Source: SIG440 sp045645905 (GTDB taxonomy: Bacteria; Bacillota; Clostridia; Monoglobales; Monoglobaceae). From it: a stretch of 35,758 bases of DNA. The stretch covers positions 1 through 35,758 of the forward strand of contig JAZRJT010000025.1 in the NCBI GenBank assembly GCA_045645905.1, in the 5' to 3' direction. Positions 23,607-29,522 of this stretch are shown piece after piece. Position numbers and translations under genes: made by a program. The notes below the pieces were generated by a model. It was not told the DNA's origin and did not search any database. It saw only the letters and a list, made by a program, of their open reading frames with translations. Every line of letters begins with the position of its first letter. Positions within the stretch are counted from its first letter, which is position 1.

Positions 23607-25376
23607 TCAAAACAATTCGGCAACTCTGTTTAAGAACACAGCGGTTTCGGCACGGGTTGCAAAGCCTTGCGGTTTAAATTCTCCGGTTTCGTATCCGGAC
23701 AGAAGTTCATTTTTGACAAGAACAGCCACTGCGTCGATTGCATACTCAGAGATACTTTGAGAATCACTGAATCTTGCTGACAGATTTATTTTTTCATCAC
23801 TATTCAAAATATTTTCTGATTTAAGAATTCTATATACCATAACAGCCATATCTTCGCGGGTTATATTTCCTGTTGGGTCAAATGTTTTGCCGTCACGACC
23901 GGAGGCTATTCCAAGAGCCTTTGCAATGCCTATCTCCTTATAATAGTATTTGTCAGGTGTTACATCTGTAAAGTTTTCGGTAAATTCTGCATTCTTGCCA
24001 AGCATACGCACAAGCATAAGCGTAAAATCCGCTCGACTGACCTGTCGTTCGCACCCAAAGGTGCCGTCGCCCATACCCTTTATAATTCCCTTTTGGTGAA
24101 GAGTGTTTATTGCTTCAATAGCCCAGGGGTATGCGGAAATATCGGCAAACAAAGGTTGCTTTCCTGTGTTTGCATATACTGCGAAATCCTGAAGTAGCGG
24201 ATTATGTAAAATACTTCCCAAACGATAATGAGAGTAGCCGATGCAACCTTCCAGACTTTGAAGGAATTCAGTTTGATGGGTAAGCTCGGCAATACCGTTT
24301 TGCGAATACCATACCGATGCCGCACCTGTTTCTTCGTCAACCTTGTATGCTGCCTGACCTATACAAAGTGAAACATCAGTACCCTTAACAGTATCAGACC
24401 ACCATCGGGCGACAGTTTCAAAATCGGCGGCAGAATGTCCTGTATTCCAGTAAATTTGAGGGACTATCCAGTCGACAAGATTTTCTTTTACCCACAGCCG
24501 GGTATCTGCAAAGTAGTCGTAATATGACTGAATGCCGCTGGTGTCACTACCATCGGGATGTGAACTGCTGTTTGCCCAGATTCCGCAAGGACTGACAGAA
24601 AATATTATATCGGGATTTTCAGCTTTTATGGCTGTGCCAATACGTTTTATAAGACCGGTGGTATTGCTTCGCCGCCAGTCACCGATGTCCGTGAATTCTC
24701 CACCGTATTTGGTAAAGGTTTCGCTATCCGGAAACGAACTGTCGGGATAAAAATAGTCATCAATATGAATTCCGTCAATATCATAATTTTTAACAATCTC
24801 AAGAATGCCATCAACAACTAAATTGTTGGTCTCCGGCTCGCCGGGATTAAGATACAGTTTGCTGTTGGTATGTTTTACGGTAAGGTGAGGATATTTTTTT
24901 GAAATCGCGCAATCGGGAAGCGTTTCTGCATCTGTGGCAGATGCTGTGAGTCGGTAAGGATTAATCCAGGCGTGAAGAGCAATGCCTCGTTTGTGTGATT
25001 CGCGACACAAATACTCCAGGGGGTCAAAATTGTTTAAAGGGGCAACCCCCGATGTGCCGGTAAGATATTTTGACCACGGAAAAATATCAGATTTATAAAA
25101 AGCATCCCCTGTGGGACGTATCTGAAAGAACAGTGTATTATACCCCAATGTTTGAACACTGTTCAATAAATTATCTGCGTTTTGTCGCAATGTCTCGGCT
25201 GAGGTGGTTGGAGTTGAGGGATAATCCATAGAATATAACGTTGCCGCCCATACCCCGCGAATAGTTGTTTTATCTGCAACAACACTGTTGGCTTTGGGCG
25301 GAAAAGACGCGTTAAGAACACAAAAAAGTCCTGTCAATACACACAGTGCTTTAAAGGTACGAGTCGTTTTTGACAT
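23607..25376 (-). CDS. GHL10-family (DUF187) glycosyl hydrolase-like protein with three SLH domains
   Basis: A secreted surface protein of 589 residues. The signal peptide is about residues 1-32 (FKALCVLTGLFCVLNAS). Residues 40-390 form a GHL10/DUF187 TIM barrel: IRGVWAATLYSMDYP, NTLFFQIRPTGDAFY, HAWINPYR, YDIDGIHIDDYFYP (acidic catalytic-type residues) and IIFSVSPCGIW. Three SLH repeats fill the last 190 residues, with conserved turns SRADFTLMLVRML, TREDMAVMVYRIL and TRAETAVFLNRVA. SLH domains bind pyruvylated wall polymer, matching the CsaB fusion at 9494-11776. The ATG at 25376 lies after AAAGGAGATG. The substrate, perhaps peptidoglycan-linked or other glycans, is unknown. It is a single-gene unit. 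Confidence 0.93.
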   Translation of the reverse strand: MSKTTRTFKALCVLTGLFCVLNASFPPKANSVVADKTTIRGVWAATLYSMDYPSTPTTSAETLRQNADNLLNSVQTLGYNTLFFQIRPTGDAFYKSDIFPWSKYLTGTSGVAPLNNFDPLEYLCRESHKRGIALHAWINPYRLTASATDAETLPDCAISKKYPHLTVKHTNSKLYLNPGEPETNNLVVDGILEIVKNYDIDGIHIDDYFYPDSSFPDSETFTKYGGEFTDIGDWRRSNTTGLIKRIGTAIKAENPDIIFSVSPCGIWANSSSHPDGSDTSGIQSYYDYFADTRLWVKENLVDWIVPQIYWNTGHSAADFETVARWWSDTVKGTDVSLCIGQAAYKVDEETGAASVWYSQNGIAELTHQTEFLQSLEGCIGYSHYRLGSILHNPLLQDFAVYANTGKQPLFADISAYPWAIEAINTLHQKGIIKGMGDGTFGCERQVSRADFTLMLVRMLGKNAEFTENFTDVTPDKYYYKEIGIAKALGIASGRDGKTFDPTGNITREDMAVMVYRILKSENILNSDEKINLSARFSDSQSISEYAIDAVAVLVKNELLSGYETGEFKPQGFATRAETAVFLNRVAELF

Positions 25377-25399
25377 TAAAAAGCATCTCCTTTCCAATT

Positions 25400-25428
25400 T
25401 TCACAAAATTTATATTTTTACATATTAT
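25400..25428 (+). promoter_or_regulatory. Promoter of the Cu/Zn superoxide dismutase gene
   Basis: TTCACA (25400-25405), a 17-base spacer and TATTAT (25423-25428). Confidence 0.6.
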
Positions 25429-25440
25429 GTATTGCATAAT
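25424..25440. promoter_or_regulatory. Operator-like palindrome over the sodC -10
   Basis: ATTATG-TATTG-CATAAT is a perfect inverted repeat that overlaps the -10 element and start region of the dismutase promoter, where a repressor would act. The binding protein is unknown; metal- or redox-sensing regulators of the Fur/PerR type have AT-rich palindromes, but this is not a clear Fur or PerR box. Confidence 0.45.
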
Positions 25441-25475
25441 ACAAAACTCATCGCAAGAGGAAGGAGTGAAAAAGT

Positions 25476-25952
25476 ATGCTTGAGGTATATGATGCAATAG
25501 CCAGAATTCACGGTAGTAATCTTGCGCCGGATGTGAACGGAACGGTAAAATTTCTTGGAATTGCTGATGGCAGTTGGGTTGAGGCCGAGATTTTTGGTCT
25601 ACCTGAATTCAGGGAGGCAATGACAAACACGCCACAGATTGGCCCCTTTGGCTTTCACATTCACGACAGCGACACCTGTGGGAGCATTCATACCGACACA
25701 CCTTTTGAAGCGGCAGGCGGACATTGGAATCCTGACGGTGAACCGCACGGAAACCACGCAGGGGATTTTCCTGTGCTGTTTTCAAATGGCGGGACAGCTA
25801 AAATGCTGTTTTTTACAAATCGGTTTTTCCCGGAAGATGTGATAGGAAGGTCAGTAATAATCCATCAATCGCCTGACGATTATGTAACTCAGCCTTCGGG
25901 CAGCGGTGGCAGGCGTATTGCCTGCGGAAGCATAGTCGCCGCAAACTTGTAA
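25476..25952 (+). CDS. sodC: Cu/Zn-type superoxide dismutase family protein, no signal peptide
   Basis: 158 residues with the complete metal site of Cu/Zn superoxide dismutase. FGFHIHDSDTC gives H61 and H63. GGHWNPDGEPHGNHAGD gives the bridging H83, then H91, H94 and D97 of the zinc site. The last copper ligand is H130 in VIIHQSPDDY. C68 and C150 can form the conserved disulfide, and the guiding Arg is in GGRRIACGS. No signal peptide or lipobox is seen: MLEVYDAIARIHGSN runs straight into the fold. The protein should therefore stay in the cytoplasm, unlike most bacterial SodC. The ATG has AGGAAGGAG upstream. It is a single gene with a palindrome in its promoter and a terminator after it. Confidence 0.93.
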   Translation: MLEVYDAIARIHGSNLAPDVNGTVKFLGIADGSWVEAEIFGLPEFREAMTNTPQIGPFGFHIHDSDTCGSIHTDTPFEAAGGHWNPDGEPHGNHAGDFPVLFSNGGTAKMLFFTNRFFPEDVIGRSVIIHQSPDDYVTQPSGSGGRRIACGSIVAANL

Positions 25953-25958
25953 ACATAT

Positions 25959-25989
25959 AAAAGGAAGAAACTGGGTGTTTCTTCCTTTT
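25959..25989. terminator. Bidirectional terminator between sodC and holA
   Basis: AAAAGGAAGAAAC and GTTTCTTCCTTTT form a perfect 13-pair stem with a 5-base loop between the convergent genes. Confidence 0.9.
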
Positions 25990-26038
25990 ATTGTATATCA
26001 GATTTTAAGGTCGGTCAAGCGGAAAATGTCGGCTTAAG

Positions 26039-27049
26039 CTATTTCTTTAACAGCTCTGCTACATACATTTCAACCGCAACCCACTTGTCCATTGTGCCTG
26101 AACGCACCGCAAAGGTATAGTCACAACCCTTAAGAGACATTTTCTTTAAATAAGCGGTTGAAAATCGGCGTGATTGTTCGGTGAGTTTTTTTATAACAAA
26201 CGGGTGTTTGCGAGGTTCAAAATATTCAGCGATACTGTCTGCGGAGAGCTTGTCTTCGGTTAGCTGTTTTACCATAAGGAGTTCGCCCATACGTGTGCTA
26301 ATCAGCGAAAGAACGGTGGAGGAGTTTTCTCCGGCAAAACGAAGTGCACTTAATTCTTCAAAGACGGTTTTGGTTTTGCCCTCGGCTATATTATCAATAA
26401 TATCAAAAATCCTTGCGTCTGTGGTTTTAGATACCACTGCAGAGATATCTTCGGATGTAATTTTTTCGCGTTCATCCACAAAGTTCAACACCTTGCAGAA
26501 CTCTGTATATATTGATGCCATTGACTGACCGCACAAAGCAACCATTTTAGATAGGTCTGACGCCAAGATGGTTTTGCCCTTTTCGTCAAACATTTTTTCA
26601 AGCCACAGCTCCAGCTGTTTGGGAGAGAGGGGGTCAAATTTTACAATTTCACCGTTCTTTTTAAACACGTCAAGATTTTTTTCTTTCTTTTTATCAAACT
26701 CACGCTCGGTAAAAATCACAGTCATATAGTCAGGAAGGCTGGCAAGGCTTTCGCACAATGCAGAAAAGTCTTTTGATTTAGCATTGCCAAATATTCCGCA
26801 GTTGGAGACAACAAGCATCCTTTTGTCTGACATAACAGGAACGGATAAAAGCTGATTTTCGATTTCTGCAAAAGTAATTTTTTTACCATCCAGCTTGGCA
26901 TAGTTAAATTCCTCAAAGTCTTTGTCTATGAGGCGTTTTTTGATGGACTTAATTTTGTTTTCAAGTAGAAATTGTTCTTCACCGTAGAAGAAGTAAAGAT
27001 TGGCTATCTTCCCTGATGAAATTTGTCTGTCAAGGTCTTTTGGCTCCAT
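26039..27049 (-). CDS. holA: DNA polymerase III delta subunit HolA
   Basis: Clamp-loader subunit that opens the beta sliding clamp. It has 336 residues. The N-terminal part has LYFFYGEEQFLLENKIKSIK, the usual degenerate P-loop region of HolA, then FNYAKLDGKKITFAEIENQL. VMSDKRMLVVSNCGIFGN also matches. The middle AAA lid region has MASIYTEFCKVLNFVDEREK, typical of DNA_pol3_delta. The C-terminal helical part ends YTFAVRSGTMDKWVAVEMYV. It lies 13 bases after the metallo-beta-lactamase gene in the same direction, reproducing the comEC-holA gene order common in Firmicutes. It ends at the terminator shared with sodC. Confidence 0.93.
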   Translation of the reverse strand: MEPKDLDRQISSGKIANLYFFYGEEQFLLENKIKSIKKRLIDKDFEEFNYAKLDGKKITFAEIENQLLSVPVMSDKRMLVVSNCGIFGNAKSKDFSALCESLASLPDYMTVIFTEREFDKKKEKNLDVFKKNGEIVKFDPLSPKQLELWLEKMFDEKGKTILASDLSKMVALCGQSMASIYTEFCKVLNFVDEREKITSEDISAVVSKTTDARIFDIIDNIAEGKTKTVFEELSALRFAGENSSTVLSLISTRMGELLMVKQLTEDKLSADSIAEYFEPRKHPFVIKKLTEQSRRFSTAYLKKMSLKGCDYTFAVRSGTMDKWVAVEMYVAELLKK

Positions 27050-27062
27050 GGTTTAGGCTCCT

Positions 27063-27962
27063 TTAGGGTTTTGAGAAGGAAATATCTTCAATACCATCGG
27101 TGGTCACAACAAATGAGATACTTCCGTCTGTGTCGGTGCGATATATACGTATATCTTCGTTATCCAAAGTGTCAAGGGTCTCTGCATGCGGATGTCCGTA
27201 GGAATTATCTTTGCCTGCAGAGATTATTCCGTAAGTGGGGTTGGCAGCCTGAATAAATTTCTTAGAGGATGAGGTGGATGACCCGTGATGGGGCACCTTT
27301 AAAACATCACATTCAATATCTGTATTAGCAATAATCTCATTTTCGGCACGGGTTTCAATATCGCCCGTTATAAGAAAGGAGGTCTTGCCGTAGCTTATAT
27401 GCAGAACAAGAGAGCTGTTGTTGTGAAAATTGTTACCCTTGCTGCCTCCACGTGACGGGTGAAGAACTTTAATAGACAAATCGTCACAGTGGGTTTCTAT
27501 AGTATCTCCTGCTGAAACATATTGTACTTGAGTGTCGGTATTATATGCAGCATTTTCAAGATATTTTCTTGAATTATCGGTGTCTTTGTAATCCGGTAAA
27601 ACAAGAGTCTTTACGCCACCATCTTCGGCAAGTAACTGAATACCGCCCATATGATCACTGTGATAGTGTGTGGCAATGGCTGTGTCAATTGATTTGATGC
27701 CTTGCTTGCGAAGGAAGGGTTTAAGATGGGTTTTGTAAGTGTCGTATTCGCCGCCGTCAATCAATAAGGTTTCGCCATTAGGTGTGCGTATAAAGGTGGA
27801 GTCACCTTGCGCAACATCAACAAAAATCACCTGAAGATTTTCAGAAGTTGCGGGTGTGCCTTCAGGGAAGGTCCTGGTTGCCAGGGATGCCAGAATAAGT
27901 GCGATGACAGAAAGAATATAAAACTGCAGTTTCTTTTTTGAAAACATAGGTATATTCTTCAT
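27063..27962 (-). CDS. Membrane-anchored ComEC/Rec2-like metallo-beta-lactamase protein
   Basis: 299 residues. One N-terminal membrane segment (about residues 11-29) is followed by an external metallo-beta-lactamase domain like the C-terminal part of ComEC: VIFVDVAQGDSTFIRTPNGE, LLIDGG, then the metal motif HYHSDHMGG near residue 99. FLITGDIE and VLKVPHHGSSTSSSKKFIQ complete the site. Full ComEC also has an OB fold and a multi-helix competence channel, absent here. The ATG at 27962 has GGAGG 8 bases upstream. It probably shares a transcript with holA, in the position where comEC normally sits. It may be a nuclease or hydrolase; DNA uptake is not supported by this gene alone. A MITE-like element lies just upstream. 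Confidence 0.9.
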   Translation of the reverse strand: MKNIPMFSKKKLQFYILSVIALILASLATRTFPEGTPATSENLQVIFVDVAQGDSTFIRTPNGETLLIDGGEYDTYKTHLKPFLRKQGIKSIDTAIATHYHSDHMGGIQLLAEDGGVKTLVLPDYKDTDNSRKYLENAAYNTDTQVQYVSAGDTIETHCDDLSIKVLHPSRGGSKGNNFHNNSSLVLHISYGKTSFLITGDIETRAENEIIANTDIECDVLKVPHHGSSTSSSKKFIQAANPTYGIISAGKDNSYGHPHAETLDTLDNEDIRIYRTDTDGSISFVVTTDGIEDISFSKP

Positions 27963-28004
27963 TATTTATGCCTCCGTAAAAAGGTAGTAAAAAGGACTGC
28001 CTTT

Positions 28005-28246
28005 AGGCATCTTCACATAGGGATAAACCAACTTGAAACCTTGTATTTTGGCGCCGTACTGCGGAAAAAGCCTCGCCAAGCCATACAGGATTTGCTACGT
28101 TTTTTACTTGTCCGACATCCAAAATACTGTGTTTCAAGCTGTAAAACTGTTTTGATAAATAAAGTAAACCCTTGCAACATCTAGTGTTGCAAGGGTTTTT
28201 GATTAATTTGAAATTCAAATTGATTTCTCCCTATGTGAAGACGCCT
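28005..28246. mobile_element. MITE-like element, about 242 bp, with 19-bp terminal inverted repeats
   Basis: The left end AGGCATCTTCACATAGGGA and the right end, which is AGGCGTCTTCACATAGGGA when read inward, match at 18 of 19 positions. Imperfect complementarity continues inward (AACCAACTTGAA against TTCAAATTGATTT). The flanks read CTTTA on the left and TTTTA on the right, a possible degraded 5-bp target duplication. Inside is a perfect 12-pair hairpin terminator. A 71-codon minus-strand frame fills most of it but is not convincing as a gene. It lies between the NlpC/P60 gene and the promoter-proximal side of the metallo-beta-lactamase gene. Confidence 0.72.
28167..28200 (+). terminator. Terminator-like hairpin inside the MITE-like element
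   Basis: AACCCTTGCAAC (28167-28178) and GTTGCAAGGGTT (28186-28197) pair perfectly around a 7-base loop, followed by more T. Confidence 0.82.
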
Positions 28247-28271
28247 TTTAAGCAACCCTTACATTTTAAAG

Positions 28272-28952
28272 TTAGAAAATTCGTCTGCCGCATACAAGGC
28301 GGAGAGAATAGTTTCCTGTAACAATACTTTCATATTTTACAACATCACCTGTCTGAGGTGAGTGTATCATCATACCATTGCCGGCATAAATACCAACATG
28401 ATTGACATAACCGCTGCGGTTTGTGAAGCCCACTATGTCACCCGGCTGAAGATTATTGCTTGCAACCCAGGTGCCGTTTGTCATCTGGTCAGCTGCAACA
28501 CGGTTAAGTGTAACACCCATCTGTTTGTATATATAGTATACAAAACCGCTGCAGTCAAAACCTCCGGGGTTTGAACCGCCGTATACATAAGGTGTGCCAA
28601 GATACTTCTTTGCAAGCTCAACCACTGCCTGTCCCTTTGAAGAAACTGCGTCGGAACGATTGGGCATTTCGCCTTGCATAACCTTGATATACTGTGCAGA
28701 CACGTAACCTGCTGTGCCGTTATATGTAACCTTTGCCCAACCGGAGCTGATGCTTTCTATTGATACGGTATGTCCGTTTGGAATTTGTTTTAAAATTGCA
28801 GAAGATGTAGTTGCGTCTTTGCGAAGATTAAGCAGAGATGCCGTAACAATTCCGTACGATGAGCCATCTGCCGCAAAAGCGGTAAAGGATGCTGTTGATA
28901 CGAGTATAACAAAGGCGAGTGTAATCGCCAAAAACTTTTTTAAATTTAACAA
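28272..28952 (-). CDS. Secreted SH3b-NlpC/P60 peptidoglycan endopeptidase
   Basis: 226 residues. The signal peptide is about residues 1-27, ending AFA-A. A bacterial SH3 domain follows (about 33-92: GIVTASLLNLRKDATTSS, then GYVSAQYIKV). The NlpC/P60 cysteine peptidase domain is about 105-226, with catalytic C134 in FDCSGFVYYI, H185 in NHVGIYAG and H197 in MIHSPQ. It cleaves stem-peptide bonds in peptidoglycan, with the SH3b part binding the wall. The start is a TTG at 28952, 7 bases after GGAGGT; there is no ATG in place. A consensus promoter at 29064-29092 gives a leader of about 105 bases that holds a GC-rich hairpin. Confidence 0.96.
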   Translation of the reverse strand: MLNLKKFLAITLAFVILVSTASFTAFAADGSSYGIVTASLLNLRKDATTSSAILKQIPNGHTVSIESISSGWAKVTYNGTAGYVSAQYIKVMQGEMPNRSDAVSSKGQAVVELAKKYLGTPYVYGGSNPGGFDCSGFVYYIYKQMGVTLNRVAADQMTNGTWVASNNLQPGDIVGFTNRSGYVNHVGIYAGNGMMIHSPQTGDVVKYESIVTGNYSLRLVCGRRIF

Positions 28953-29063
28953 AATATTACCTCCAGATTAATTGCAAAAAACTGCGTTTTTCCTTTGTGC
29001 CGCTCCATTCCTAGTAGATTTTTGGTCGCCGCAAATGAGCGGCAAAAACACAAATACATTGTT

Positions 29064-29092
29064 AGTATACACTAAAAAAGCATTTTTGTCAA
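29064..29092 (-). promoter_or_regulatory. Promoter of the NlpC/P60 gene
   Basis: On the minus strand this is TTGACA (29092-29087), a 17-base spacer and TATACT (29069-29064). The leader contains GCCGCTC/GAGCGGC arms around a 31-base loop, near 28995-29040. I could not match it to the c-di-AMP (ydaO) riboswitch often found before such hydrolases. Confidence 0.85.
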
Positions 29093-29171
29093 CCGTATTA
29101 ACAAAAATGTTTCAACATTGTTACAAAACGATTACAAAAAATGGAAAAACCATAAAGATACAACGAAGGTA

Positions 29172-29200
29172 TTGACAAAAACAGACTTTTATGTTATTTT
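29172..29200 (+). promoter_or_regulatory. Promoter of the T-box leader
   Basis: TTGACA (29172-29177), a 17-base spacer and TATTTT (29195-29200). The start would be just before Stem I. Confidence 0.65.
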
Positions 29201-29220
29201 AGCAGTAATTAAATATAAAT

Positions 29221-29495
29221 GCGTTGAAGGAGAGTGCTCCAAGGGTAGACCTTATAGAGAAACGGCGGTTGGTGCAAGCCGTGAAGGTTGAATTTGAGGG
29301 CTGTAGCTCCCGAGCAGGAAGGAAGAACACCGGATTTTTCGGCAAGTAGAACCTTTCCGTGTCTGCTACGTTAGTGCATAGGGTCTGATTTTGGGACCTG
29401 AAGGGGTGTTATCACAAAAGATAATGCAATTTGAGTGGTACCGCGGGTAAATTACTCGTCTCAAAGAATTTCAAATCTTTGAGGCGTTTTCTTTT
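29221..29495 (+). promoter_or_regulatory. T-box leader (tRNA-sensing riboswitch)
   Basis: The conserved T-box sequence TTTGAGTGGTACCGCGGG is at 29431-29446 (TGGTACC pairs in the antiterminator and the bulge reads the tRNA 3' end). Stem I has GGAG-AGTG near 29229-29236 and the distal GGTTGGTGCAA loop. An intrinsic terminator follows at 29457-29495, so uncharged tRNA should allow read-through into the acyl-CoA ligase fusion. The specifier codon is not certain by eye: on the 3' side of Stem I, the 8 bases GGCTGTAG (29299-29306) between TTTGAG and CTCC hold it if the lower helix is GGAG/CTCC. Confidence 0.94.
29457..29495 (+). terminator. Regulated terminator of the T-box leader
   Basis: CGTCTCAAAGA (29457-29467) pairs with TCTTTGAGGCG (29476-29486), followed by a T-rich tail. 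Confidence 0.92.
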
Positions 29496-29522
29496 CTCAA
29501 AGATAAATTTGGAGGGAAAAAT

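Noticed and set aside
28003..28218. 71-codon minus-strand frame inside the MITE-like element
   Set aside because: It lies within inverted repeats and a terminator hairpin and has no convincing ribosome site. It is more likely a chance frame in repeated DNA.
28995..29050. c-di-AMP (ydaO) riboswitch before the NlpC/P60 gene
   Set aside because: The leader is too short and the conserved ydaO sequences were not recognised.
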